Source: Pseudogemmatithrix spongiicola (lineage in GTDB: Bacteria > Gemmatimonadota > Gemmatimonadetes > Gemmatimonadales > Gemmatimonadaceae). Taken from it: DNA of 64,000 nucleotides. The notes beneath the pieces are model-generated. The model was not told the origin of the DNA. It did no database searches and saw only the letters and a program-made list of their open reading frames with translations. The stretch is from contig NZ_CP130613.1 of NCBI RefSeq assembly GCF_030623445.1, positions 1,798,001 through 1,862,000 on the forward strand, written 5' to 3'. How positions within the stretch are numbered: position 1 is the stretch's first letter; every line of letters begins with the position of its first letter. Positions 47,114 through 55,245 of this stretch are shown one piece after another. The position numbers and the translations under genes are program-made.

Positions 47114-47626
47114 ATGCCCTACGAAATGCTTGCCCTCCGGGCCATCCACATCCTCTGCGGAATCTTCTGGGTGGGCGGCGGGATCTACTCCTCCGTGTTC
47201 GCCGTGCCGGCCATCACCCGCTCCGGCCCGGCTGCCGGACCGATCATCGCCGAACTGCAGCGGCGCAAGCTGTTCACCATCCTCCCGCTCGCCGCGCTTG
47301 CGACGATGCTCTCCGGCGTGCGGCTGCTGTGGATCGTCTCCGGCAGATTCAGTGCGGACTACTTCCACAGCACACAAGGCCACACGTACGCGGCGGCCGG
47401 CGCAGCCAGCATCATCGGGTTCATCGTGGCGCTCGTTGTCTCGCGTCCCGCCTCGGTGCAGTTGGGGGCCTTGGCGGCGCAGATGGCGACGCTCGACGGC
47501 CCGGCCCGCCAGGCGGCCGAGGCGAGCATCGCGCGGCTGCGGGTGCGGGCGAACGTGAGCACGAGCATCGCCGTTGGACTGCTGACGCTCTCGGCCCTCG
47601 GGATGGCGGTCGCTCGGTATCTGTAG
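47114..47626 (+). CDS. Hypothetical membrane protein with four predicted helices
   Basis: The protein has 170 residues. Hydrophobic segments are at about 7-28 (LRAIHILCGIFWVGGGIYSS), 55-74 (FTILPLAALATMLSGVRLLW), 88-112 and 148-168. A conserved-looking His and Trp in the first helix (RAIHILCGIFWVGG) recall DUF2269/CopD-like membrane proteins, but the match is weak, so I leave the function open. It is divergent from dapE, with 67 bp between them, and is followed by the tRNA-Gly gene. Confidence 0.65.
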   Translation: MPYEMLALRAIHILCGIFWVGGGIYSSVFAVPAITRSGPAAGPIIAELQRRKLFTILPLAALATMLSGVRLLWIVSGRFSADYFHSTQGHTYAAAGAASIIGFIVALVVSRPASVQLGALAAQMATLDGPARQAAEASIARLRVRANVSTSIAVGLLTLSALGMAVARYL

Positions 47627-47638
47627 GCCCGGCCCCGC

Positions 47639-47667
47639 TTGTCGCTCCGCGTCGGGTACGATAGACT
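47639..47667 (+). promoter_or_regulatory. Possible promoter of tRNA-Gly
   Basis: TTGTCG (47639-47644) and TAGACT (47662-47667) are separated by 17 bp and lie so that transcription would begin near 47674, just before the tRNA 5' end at 47677. The match to the consensus is moderate, so this is tentative. Confidence 0.35.
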
Positions 47668-47676
47668 TGGGGGCAC

Positions 47677-47749
47677 GCGGGAATAGCTCAGTTGGTAGAG
47701 CACAACCTTGCCAAGGTTGGGGTCGCGGGTTCGAGTCCCGTTTCCCGCT
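47677..47749 (+). tRNA. tRNA-Gly (anticodon GCC)
   Basis: The 73-nt cloverleaf has acceptor arms GCGGGAA and TTCCCGC, a D arm AGCTCAGTTGGTAGAGC, an anticodon stem CAACC/GGTTG with loop TTGCCAA, and a T arm with GGTTCGAGTCCC. The discriminator is T. CCA is not encoded. Confidence 0.97.
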
Positions 47750-47770
47750 CTGATCGGAGCGACGCAGGAC

Positions 47771-47809
47771 CGACGGGAGCGCCTCAGCGAGGCGCTCCCG
47801 TCGTGTTTT
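47771..47809 (+). terminator. Rho-independent-type terminator after tRNA-Gly
   Basis: A perfect 15-bp stem, arms 47771-47785 and 47789-47803, with a 3-nt loop is followed by TGTTTT. It lies 21 nt downstream of tRNA-Gly and 17 nt upstream of tRNA-Leu, so the two tRNA genes are probably separate transcription units. Confidence 0.78.
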
Positions 47810-47825
47810 CGGCATGTTGAGGCGT

Positions 47826-47912
47826 GGCCGGGGTGGCGAAATTGGCGATACGCGAGGGACTTAAAATCCCTTGGAGGGCAACCTCCGTGTGGGTTCGATC
47901 CCCACCCCCGGC
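47826..47912 (+). tRNA. tRNA-Leu (anticodon UAA)
   Basis: The 87-nt class II tRNA has acceptor arms GCCGGGG and CCCCGGC, a D arm beginning TGGCGAAATTGG, an anticodon stem AGGGA/TCCCT with loop CTTAAAA, a long variable arm (TGGAGGGCAACCTCCG) and a T arm with GGTTCGATCC. The discriminator is A. CCA is not encoded. Confidence 0.97.
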
Positions 47913-48026
47913 ATGCGGGACCCCGGCGCAGGCGCGCGGGGCGGAACTCGCGGAACCCACGGCACCTTTGCGCTGAGCCGGGGTTACGACGGCGCAACAG
48001 CGGTTCGTCCCCTGCGGAGGACTCCC

Positions 48027-48461
48027 ATGCGCGCCGTCCGATCGTTCGCCCTCGTGTTCGCCCTCGCCCTGCCCGTCGCCGCCTGCGTCGACGTCACGGG
48101 CCCGGACACGGTGATCGTCGAAGACCGCTGCGCGGCGCGGCGCGTGTATCAGCCCTCGACCGTCGACGCGGCCCTCACCGGCTACGACTGCCTCACCGAC
48201 GACGCCACCGAGAGCTACGTCGACTACTACGAGCTCCGCGTCCACGAGACGACGTGGGTGGACCTGTACCTGGAGTCGACGGAGTTCGATGCCTACCTCA
48301 TGCTCTTCGATGAGTGGGACGAGCTCGTGACCTCCGACGACGACAGCGGCGAGAGCGGCGACGCCTGGGTGACCGTGCGGCTGCCGCCGGGGCGCTACTA
48401 CATCGCGGCGACGTCGTACCGCGGTGGTGAGACGGGCGCGTATCGCCTCTACATCGAGTAA
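48027..48461 (+). CDS. Lipoprotein with a pre-peptidase C-terminal (PPC)-like domain
   Basis: The protein has 144 residues from the ATG at 48027, which has GGAGG six bases upstream. The signal ends with the lipobox PVAAC (Cys20). The mature domain (about 45-144) has the PPC pattern: ESYVDYYELRVHETTWVDLY, then FDAYLMLFDEWDELVTSDDD, then VRLPPGRYYIAATSYRGGET, and GAYRLYIE at the end. It is strongly acidic in the middle (SDDDSGESGD), a likely calcium-binding loop. Such domains usually occur at the ends of secreted proteases; here the domain stands alone with no enzyme attached. The function is unknown. Confidence 0.82.
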   Translation: MRAVRSFALVFALALPVAACVDVTGPDTVIVEDRCAARRVYQPSTVDAALTGYDCLTDDATESYVDYYELRVHETTWVDLYLESTEFDAYLMLFDEWDELVTSDDDSGESGDAWVTVRLPPGRYYIAATSYRGGETGAYRLYIE

Positions 48462-48494
48462 GCGCCACGCGCCGGCGGGAACGGGGGTGATGCG

Positions 48495-48908
48495 ATGCCC
48501 CGCCTCCGGCGCGCCGCTTATGTTTCCGATGTGCCCTCCCTGTCCGTTCTCCTCGGCGTCGCCGGCGGCGGCGCGATCGGATCCCTGCTCCGCTTCGGCG
48601 TAGGGCGGCTGCTGCCGACCGCTTCGACGGCGATGCCATGGGGCACGCTCGGCATCAACGTCGCGGGTTCCTTCGCGCTCGGCCTGCTCGCCGGCGCCTC
48701 GATGCTGCGCCCCGACGCGTCGCCGGCACTGCGCGCGTTCCTCGGAGTCGGGCTGCTCGGGGGCTTCACGACCTTCTCCACGTTCTCGCTCGAGACGGTC
48801 GTGCTGGCGCAGTCCACATCCCTGGCGAAGGCCACCGCATACGTCCTCCTCAGCGTCGGGCTCGCCGTGGTCGCTGCGGCGGCTGGGTTCTCGCTCACCC
48901 GTGCCTGA
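48495..48908 (+). CDS. crcB: Fluoride channel CrcB/Fluc
   Basis: Dual-topology fluoride channel of the inner membrane. It has 137 residues from the ATG at 48495. A GTG at 48531 would give 125 residues, the usual family length, but it lacks a visible ribosome-binding site, while the ATG has GGGGGTG upstream. Hallmarks are GGGAIGSLLRFGVGRLLP, PWGTLGINVAGSFALGLLAG and the signature GGFTTFSTFSLE. Four membrane segments are predicted. No fluoride riboswitch is visible upstream. Its end overlaps the next gene. Confidence 0.95.
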   Translation: MPRLRRAAYVSDVPSLSVLLGVAGGGAIGSLLRFGVGRLLPTASTAMPWGTLGINVAGSFALGLLAGASMLRPDASPALRAFLGVGLLGGFTTFSTFSLETVVLAQSTSLAKATAYVLLSVGLAVVAAAAGFSLTRA

Positions 48909-50010
48909 GATGACGGTGCGCCCGTTCGGCCGCTTCCTGTTTCCCGGGCCCACCGACGTGCGCCCGGAGATCCTTCAGGCGATGGCGCAGCCGATGCAGT
49001 CACACCGCGGCGAGGCGTTCCTGGCCCTCCACGCGCGCGTCGTGGCCAACCTGCAGCAGGTTTTCCGGACGACGCGGCCGGTGTTCGCGGTCTCGGCCTC
49101 CGCCACGGCGCTGATGGAGATGGCGATCCGCGGCGCGCCGGAGGGACCGATCCTCTCGCTCGTGAACGGCGCGTTCTCGGAGCGGTTCGCCACCGTCGCG
49201 CAGCAATGCGGCCGACGCGTGCGCCGCGTGTCGGTGCCATGGGGCGAGGTGCACCCGCTGGGATTGATCGAGCGGCACCTGGTCGAGGAGCCCTTTGCGG
49301 CGCTGACCGTGGTGCACTCGGAAACCAGCACCGGTACGCTCTGCGACCTGCGCGCGGTCACCGAGCTGGCGCATCGCTACGGCGTGATGTGCCTCGCGGA
49401 TGCCGTGACCAGCGTGGGTGCGAGCCCCGTCGAGACGGACACGTGGGGGCTCGACTTCGTCCTGACCGGGTCGCAGAAGGCGCTGGCGCTGCCGCCGGGA
49501 CTCGCGTTTGCGGTCGCGAGTGAACCGTACATCCTGCAGGCGGCGGTGGTCCCGGGCCGCGGACGTTACCTCGACCCGCTCGAACACGAGGAGGCCGCAC
49601 TGCGCGGCGGACCGCCATCGACGCCCGCGATTCCGCTGTTCTACGCCGCGGACGCGCAGCTCCAGGACATCGCCGCCGAGGGCATCGAGGCTCGCTGGGC
49701 GCGCCACGCCGAGATGCAGGCGATGGTCGAGCGCTGGGTCAGCGATCGGCAGGCCGAAGGCATCGCCATCACGTTCCAGGCGCCGGCCGGGGCACGCAGC
49801 CTCAGCGTGAGCTGCCTCGCGCTCCCGCCGGATCGGGAGTCACGCGAGGTCGTCGCGGCCTTGGAGGACCGCGGCTTCACAATCGGCCGCGGCTACAGCC
49901 AGCTCAAGGACTCGACCATCCGCATCGGCCACATGGGCGACCTGCGGCCGGAGCACCTCGCGCCCTGTCTCGAGGCGCTGACCGACGTGCTGCGCGCCGC
50001 CCCGCGCTAG
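48901..50010 (+). CDS. Class V PLP-dependent aminotransferase (alanine-glyoxylate family)
   Basis: The protein has 369 residues. FLFPGPTDVRPEILQAM is the typical opening of the alanine-glyoxylate/serine-glyoxylate group. PLP contacts are Asp167 in CLADAVTSVGASP and the Schiff-base Lys193 in LTGSQKALALPPG. IRIGHMGDL near the end is the conserved C-terminal motif. The listed start is GTG at 48901, which overlaps the crcB stop; an ATG at 48910 is an alternative. Substrates cannot be decided: alanine-glyoxylate, serine-glyoxylate and related reactions are all possible. Confidence 0.9.
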   Translation: MPEMTVRPFGRFLFPGPTDVRPEILQAMAQPMQSHRGEAFLALHARVVANLQQVFRTTRPVFAVSASATALMEMAIRGAPEGPILSLVNGAFSERFATVAQQCGRRVRRVSVPWGEVHPLGLIERHLVEEPFAALTVVHSETSTGTLCDLRAVTELAHRYGVMCLADAVTSVGASPVETDTWGLDFVLTGSQKALALPPGLAFAVASEPYILQAAVVPGRGRYLDPLEHEEAALRGGPPSTPAIPLFYAADAQLQDIAAEGIEARWARHAEMQAMVERWVSDRQAEGIAITFQAPAGARSLSVSCLALPPDRESREVVAALEDRGFTIGRGYSQLKDSTIRIGHMGDLRPEHLAPCLEALTDVLRAAPR

Positions 50011-50017
50011 CGCTCCG

Positions 50018-51823
50018 CTACGGTCTCAGCCCGTACGCGTGCACCGTGTACCACACGGCGTAGGCCAGCAACCCGCTCAGGGCCGCGTCCCCACCGTATC
50101 CGAGCGCCGCGCCCTGCTCGTCCACGGATTCGGCGGCGAGTCCTTGGTACAGCGGCGCCACGCGCAGCCACTCGAGCGTCTCGCCGGCCTCGGGACCGAA
50201 CAGACGGGCGATCTTCATCACCAGGCGATCCGTCTCCGGCAGGCGCTTGGCGGTGCGCCGGTAGAGCGAGTCGCTGCGCTCGATGCCCTCCCACATCGGG
50301 AGCCAAAGCGCTGAGCCAACCGGATCATCGTCGAGATCGTGCTTGCCGCCGAGGTCGGTGGCGGCGGCGAGTGTGGCCTTGGCCTCGCTGCCCACGCTGA
50401 AGTGACGCCGCAGGGCGGCGCGCACGGCGGCCGCGTTCTGGATGTCGGCGGCCGCTTCTTCGTCGAGGGTGCGCGAGAGCGCGTCCAGTGCATAGGCGAC
50501 GACCGCGTTGCCGTGCAGCGTGAACGGCTGCGCCGCCGGACGGCGATCGAGCGTGACCTCGGTGTGGTACAGCGGATGCTGCTCGTCGCGGCGCGCGGCG
50601 AGGTCGTCGCTGGTGGCGTAGAGCGTGTCGGCGAGGATGGGCTCCTCGACGATCTGGTCGTCGCCGGTCTCGCGGATATAGCGCTCGGTGGCGACGGCGT
50701 ACGACGCGCAGCCTTCGAGCGTGAAGCCGGGCTCGAAGAGCGTGCCGTCGAGGTAGTGGACGCCACGCCCCGGCGCGTAGCCGTGGAGCTCGCAGGCGCG
50801 GAGGATCAACTCGCGCGCCAAGGGCGCGTCCGCCAGCTGCACGGCGGGCACCGTCCAGGCCAAGGCTTCCCAGTCGCGCACCGTCACGCCCCAGGCACAC
50901 CACGGCGCGCGACTGCGCACGAGGTAGTACTGCGCGTCGTCCAGCGCGCGGCCCACACCGTAGAAATACGCGAAGCAGAGATTGCGGTTGATGAGCGCGT
51001 CGAGCGAGTCCATGCCCGTGCTCTGCTCGAGCAGGCGCAGCGCGTCACGCGTGATGGTGAGCAGGGCGCGCCAGCCGCGGCGGCGCATCACGCCCACCGT
51101 CGCTTCGGCACCGTCGCGCTCGGGGCCGGCGGCGATGTAGAACGCCTGCTCCGTGCGTTCGCCTGCGCCGAGCGTGAGCGTGCGCGTGATGGCATAGCTG
51201 GGCGTCGCCGCCTCGGTGAGCGCCACCCGTGCGTCGCCGTCCGCGGCGAGGGCCAGCGCGGCGATGCCCGGCACCGCCACGCCGTCGAGAATGACCACGC
51301 CGCCCGCGGCCTCGCGGATGCGATGGGCGTCCTCGGCCGGCCGCGGCGTGCGGACACGCAGCTGCCGATGGCCCAGCGTGCCTTCGAGCCCGACCTCGAG
51401 CTGCACCGGGCGCTTGCCGCGGTTCTCGAACGCCAGCGTGTACACCGCGCCGGCGATGTCCGCGTCCTGGCCGAAAGGCGCGAACACGGTTCCGCGCACC
51501 ACGAGGTCGCCCGCGATCGACGTGAACGTCGGCAGCCAATGCAGCGCGCGCTCCCAGGCGATGCCGGCGCGCGCGAGCTCCACCGGCGCGCCGTCCACGC
51601 GGATCACCGGCCGCGCCAGCGCCGGCCCCTCGCCCTGCACAAAGCCCGCCGCACCCGCGAACTCCACGGCAGACCGCGCTCCCCGGTGGAGGAGCCCGAC
51701 GGCGTGGATGGCCCCGTCGTGCGGGTGGATGCACGGCAGCGAGAGCCAATGGTTGCCGGTGACCTGCCAGGGCACAGATGGCAGGGGGGCCAGCGCGGGA
51801 TCGAGCGAAGATTGGAGCGTCAT
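50018..51823 (-). CDS. Glycosidase-like protein of the six-hairpin fold
   Basis: The protein has 601 residues and no signal peptide. Residues 1-250 are beta-rich and resemble the N-terminal super-sandwich of six-hairpin glycosidases (LENRG, VGLEGTLG, TLTLGAGERTEQAFYIAAG). Residues 265-601 are helical, with W/D/E-containing blocks such as WGVTVRDWEALAWTVPAVQL, YLDGTLFEPGFTLEGCASYA and the LYATSDDLAARRDEQHPLYH stretch. The pattern recalls amylo-alpha-1,6-glucosidase/trehalase-like (alpha/alpha)6 enzymes, but catalytic residues are not certain. It may cleave an alpha-glucan, but this is inference. It converges on the aminotransferase gene and diverges from the outer-membrane-type gene. Confidence 0.65.
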   Translation of the reverse strand: MTLQSSLDPALAPLPSVPWQVTGNHWLSLPCIHPHDGAIHAVGLLHRGARSAVEFAGAAGFVQGEGPALARPVIRVDGAPVELARAGIAWERALHWLPTFTSIAGDLVVRGTVFAPFGQDADIAGAVYTLAFENRGKRPVQLEVGLEGTLGHRQLRVRTPRPAEDAHRIREAAGGVVILDGVAVPGIAALALAADGDARVALTEAATPSYAITRTLTLGAGERTEQAFYIAAGPERDGAEATVGVMRRRGWRALLTITRDALRLLEQSTGMDSLDALINRNLCFAYFYGVGRALDDAQYYLVRSRAPWCAWGVTVRDWEALAWTVPAVQLADAPLARELILRACELHGYAPGRGVHYLDGTLFEPGFTLEGCASYAVATERYIRETGDDQIVEEPILADTLYATSDDLAARRDEQHPLYHTEVTLDRRPAAQPFTLHGNAVVAYALDALSRTLDEEAAADIQNAAAVRAALRRHFSVGSEAKATLAAATDLGGKHDLDDDPVGSALWLPMWEGIERSDSLYRRTAKRLPETDRLVMKIARLFGPEAGETLEWLRVAPLYQGLAAESVDEQGAALGYGGDAALSGLLAYAVWYTVHAYGLRP

Positions 51824-51843
51824 GACGGGTTCCGGGGACAGCG

Positions 51844-51856
51844 GGGTAAATTACCC
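51844..51856. promoter_or_regulatory. Small palindrome between divergent genes
   Basis: GGGTAA and TTACCC are separated by one base in the 45-bp gap between the glycosidase-like gene (minus) and the outer-membrane-type gene (plus). It could be an operator for either gene. There is no second copy to support it. Confidence 0.3.
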
Positions 51857-51868
51857 GACCGATCCGCC

Positions 51869-53530
51869 ATGCGCTCACTTTCGCTCGCCCTCGTCGCGCT
51901 GCTCCTGGCGCCTGTCCTGCCCGCTGCCCTGCAGCCGGCTGCGCTCGCGCAGCGCGTGCTGGGGCCGTCGCAGGACGCGACGACCATCAAGCGCGGGACC
52001 CTGCGCACGTCCATCACGGGCGAAAACATCCTCCTGCGCGGCCGCTGGAACCAGGGCGTGTCGCAGCCGCTCGGCGCCGGCCTCGACGCCCCGCTCGACG
52101 GCACGGTGCTCCGCGAGATGGCGGTGGTGCAGGACGTCTTGCAGTCCCTTGGTGCGCCAGACGCCATCGCGACGCTGGGGCACCCGCAGACGGACCTGCG
52201 CCAGCGCCTGGCCATCACGAGGCTCGGCTTCGACTACGGCATCAGCGACCGGCTGATGCTGCGTGTGCAAGCGCCGTTCGTGCGGGTGCGCGCCGAGGCA
52301 CAAATGGGTCCGATGTACGGCATGATCACGATGGGGCCGAATCCCATCACCCTCGGCAGCGGAGTCGCCGCACAGAACCGCGCGGTCGTCGACGCGTACA
52401 CCGCCGCCGCGAGTGCGCTGACGGCGCGCCGTGATGCCTGCACCGCCAACGCCAGCGCCCACCCGGAGTGCGGCAGCATCCTCGCCGCGGGCCCGCAGGT
52501 CGCGGCCACCATCACCCGCGCGAACCAGTTCGCCTCGGCGCTGGCCACGATCTACGGAGCCTCAGGCCTCGCCGCCGGCCAGCCGTTCGTCCCCACGCAG
52601 GGCAACGCCGTCGAGCTCGCCCTCGCCCAGGTCGGCAACGGCCTCGTCGCGAACTTCAATCAGTGGGGCGTCACCAACGTCTCGACCAGCACCGGCCTGC
52701 CCGTCGCGGCGCAGACGCCGATCACGGCCGACCAGCTCGCGGCCATCCTGCGCGATGCAGCCCCCGACGGACTCGAGGCGAAGGGCACGGGCAAGAGCAC
52801 GCGGCAGAACCTCGGCGATGTCGATGTCGGCCTCACGTTCAACGTCTTCGACCGGGTGCCATCGGCCGCGGATACCGCGGCGCGCGGCATCGCCGTCCGC
52901 CAGAGCCTCGCGCTCACGTATCGCGTCGGGGGCGGGCACTACGACTTGCCCGAGGACTTCATCGACCTCGGCACGGGCAGTGGGCACGACGCCATCGCCC
53001 TGCACGCGATGACGGACGTCGTGCTCACGCGGCGCCTCTGGGCGACCGTCACGCTCGGCTGGGCGCAGGCGTTCGCCCACGAGCGGACGCTCCGCGTGCC
53101 GGTGATCGCCGGCGTGGATCTCATCGGCGCCGAGCAGCTCGCGCAGGTTCGCATCGAGCCGGCAGGCCTGCTCGACCTGCGCCTCGCCCCGCGCTACGTC
53201 CTCAACGATTACATCGGCATCGGCGGCGAATGGCGGTATCGCGTCCGCGGCGCCGACCGCGTGTGGCGCATCGACGACGGCACCGCGGTCACCACGCCGG
53301 TGCCCTACGGTGACGGCGGCATGCAGGCGCCCAGCGACAGCGACGAGCACCGCTGGGCGTGGACGTTCTCCTACTCCACGCTCGACTCCCGCCGCCGCGG
53401 CGTCGCGAGACTGCCCCTCGAGATCTTCTACACGCACGAGCAGTCGGTGGGCTCCAGCCGCGGTGTCGTGCCGCGCCGCTGGGAGGACCGGGTGCAACTC
53501 CGTTTCTACACGCGCCTCTTCGGACGCTGA
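51869..53530 (+). CDS. Outer-membrane beta-barrel-type protein
   Basis: The protein has 553 residues from the ATG at 51869; a much longer in-frame reading upstream is only the antisense shadow of the glycosidase-like gene. Residues 1-28 are a signal peptide ending ALAQ. The rest shows alternating beta segments with aromatic ends: LAITRLGFDYGISDRLMLRV, ALTYRVGGGHYDLPEDFIDL, LWATVTLGWAQAFAHERTL, and a final VQLRFYTRLFGR that fits a barrel C-terminus. A region at about 165-290 is less barrel-like and Ala-rich. I do not recognise a family. Its last 25 nt overlap recN on the other strand. Confidence 0.75.
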   Translation: MRSLSLALVALLLAPVLPAALQPAALAQRVLGPSQDATTIKRGTLRTSITGENILLRGRWNQGVSQPLGAGLDAPLDGTVLREMAVVQDVLQSLGAPDAIATLGHPQTDLRQRLAITRLGFDYGISDRLMLRVQAPFVRVRAEAQMGPMYGMITMGPNPITLGSGVAAQNRAVVDAYTAAASALTARRDACTANASAHPECGSILAAGPQVAATITRANQFASALATIYGASGLAAGQPFVPTQGNAVELALAQVGNGLVANFNQWGVTNVSTSTGLPVAAQTPITADQLAAILRDAAPDGLEAKGTGKSTRQNLGDVDVGLTFNVFDRVPSAADTAARGIAVRQSLALTYRVGGGHYDLPEDFIDLGTGSGHDAIALHAMTDVVLTRRLWATVTLGWAQAFAHERTLRVPVIAGVDLIGAEQLAQVRIEPAGLLDLRLAPRYVLNDYIGIGGEWRYRVRGADRVWRIDDGTAVTTPVPYGDGGMQAPSDSDEHRWAWTFSYSTLDSRRRGVARLPLEIFYTHEQSVGSSRGVVPRRWEDRVQLRFYTRLFGR

Positions 53531-55245
53531 GTCTCGCCGGCGCGGCCGCGCGTCGCCGCGCCACTCGCGGTCGCAGCACCAGCCGCCGCCGTCGCCAGCA
53601 ACTCCCGCGCGTGCTCGCGGCTCGTCACGCTCTCGGAGTCGCCGCCGAGCATCCGTGCGATTTCGTCCACACGATCGGCTTCGACGACCACGCCGACGTC
53701 TGAGGTGGTCACGCCGCCCTTCGCCGCCTTCTGCACCACGATGTGATGGTGCGCGCGCGCCGCGATCTGCGGCAGGTGCGTGATGGCGAACACCTGATGG
53801 TGCGCCGCCACATCGCGCATGGCGTCGCCGATCATGAGGCCGGTGCGCCCGCCGATGCCTGCATCCACTTCGTCGAAGATCAGCGTGGGCACGTTGTCCA
53901 GCCGCGCGAGGATGGTCTTGAGGGCGAGCATCACGCGCGCCAGCTCACCGCCCGAGGCGACGCGCGCGAGCGCCCGCGCCTCGTGTCCCACGTTCAGTGC
54001 CACGCGGAACTCCACGTCCTCCGCGCCTGACGCACCGATCGTCTCTCGCGGCGCGAGGTGCACGAGCACGCGGCCGTCGGGCATGCCTAAGTCCGGCAAC
54101 CGCGCTTCGACGGCCTTCGCCAGCGCCGTCGCCGCGGCCCTGCGCTTCTTGGTGAGCGCCGCCGCCGCCCGCTGGAGCGCAGCATCGGTCTCCTGCACCC
54201 GCTGCTCGAGGCCGCGCATGTCGAGCGACGCCGTGTCCAGCAAGTCCAGTTCCGCGCGCGCGTCCTTGCCCGTGCGCATCACGGCCTCGATGCTGCCGCC
54301 GTACTTCTTCATCAGCCGGAACAGCAGGTCACGCCGCGCATCCACCTCGGCGAGGCGCGCCGGATCGTGCTCCACCGTCTCGGCGTACGCCTGCGCTTCG
54401 CGCGCGAGTTCTTCCAGCGCGTACCAGGCGTTGTCGTAGAGCTCCTGCAACTTCGCCGTGCTCGGGTCGATCTTCTGCAGCGCCGCCAGCGGCTTCTGCA
54501 GGTGCCCCAGCGCGCGCATCGCTTCGGCGTCGCTTTCGACGGTGCCCGTGAGCTCGCCCACCAGCTGCTGGAGCTCCTCGGCGTGCGTGAGACGCCGCGC
54601 CTCTTCGTCGAGGCGCTCGTCCTCGCCCTCCTTGAGCTGCGCCTCGCCGATCTCCTTCGCCACGTGCGACAGCCAATCCGCGCGCTTCGCCGCGTCGTCG
54701 CGCCGGGATTGCAGCGAGGCAATCGCCTGCCGCGCGGCCTCCGCCTCGCGCCAGGCCTCGGCCACCGCCTGCACGTCGCGCTCCGCTTCGCCGAAGGCAT
54801 CGAGGATATGCCGCTGTGCCTCCGGCTCGAGCAGCGCCTGCGCTTCATGTTGCCCGTGCACGTTCACCAGCGTGCGGCCGATCTCGGCCAGCACGCTCGC
54901 CGTCACCGGCGAGCCGTTCACCCAGGCCCGCGCACGGCCGCCACCCGACGCAACCTCGCGCTTCAGGACGAGGATGCCGTCCTCGCACTCGATGCCGCGT
55001 TCGTCGAGCGCCTTCAGCAGGTCAGGACGGTCGTGGAGGTCGAACACGCCCTCGACCGTCGCCTTGTCGGCGCCCGTGCGCACGAGATCGCTCGAGGCCC
55101 GCTCGCCGATCAGCAGGCCCAGCGCGCCGACGATGATGCTCTTGCCGGCGCCGGTCTCGCCCGTGAGCACGTTGAAGCCGGACGCGAGCGGCAGCGTCAC
55201 GGCGTCGATGATGGCGAGGTTCTTGATCCGGAGTTCGGTGAGCAC
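53506..55245 (-). CDS. recN: DNA repair protein RecN
   Basis: SMC-like ATPase that holds broken DNA ends together during double-strand-break repair. It has 579 residues. LTELRIKNLAIIDAVTLPL and the Walker A GETGAGKS at 29-36 open the N-terminal head. A long coiled-coil region lies between about 155 and 360. ARVASGGELARVMLALKTIL is the ABC signature, and TLIFDEVDAGIGGRTGLMIG is Walker B. The protein ends with a low-complexity Ala/Arg tail. It lies 0 nt after nadK and ends inside the stop region of the outer-membrane-type gene (convergent overlap of 25 bp). Confidence 0.96.
   Translation of the reverse strand: MLTELRIKNLAIIDAVTLPLASGFNVLTGETGAGKSIIVGALGLLIGERASSDLVRTGADKATVEGVFDLHDRPDLLKALDERGIECEDGILVLKREVASGGGRARAWVNGSPVTASVLAEIGRTLVNVHGQHEAQALLEPEAQRHILDAFGEAERDVQAVAEAWREAEAARQAIASLQSRRDDAAKRADWLSHVAKEIGEAQLKEGEDERLDEEARRLTHAEELQQLVGELTGTVESDAEAMRALGHLQKPLAALQKIDPSTAKLQELYDNAWYALEELAREAQAYAETVEHDPARLAEVDARRDLLFRLMKKYGGSIEAVMRTGKDARAELDLLDTASLDMRGLEQRVQETDAALQRAAAALTKKRRAAATALAKAVEARLPDLGMPDGRVLVHLAPRETIGASGAEDVEFRVALNVGHEARALARVASGGELARVMLALKTILARLDNVPTLIFDEVDAGIGGRTGLMIGDAMRDVAAHHQVFAITHLPQIAARAHHHIVVQKAAKGGVTTSDVGVVVEADRVDEIARMLGGDSESVTSREHARELLATAAAGAATASGAATRGRAGETQRPKRRV

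Noticed and set aside
48462-48530. Possible fluoride riboswitch before crcB
   Set aside because: GGGGGTGATGCGATG looks like part of the motif, but the conserved UAAAC-type loop and the closing GCUGAUG element are absent.
50339-51868. In-frame 510-codon extension upstream of the outer-membrane-type gene
   Set aside because: It is antisense to the glycosidase-like gene, has no domain, and the signal peptide begins exactly at the ATG at 51869, so a giant fusion protein is not supported.
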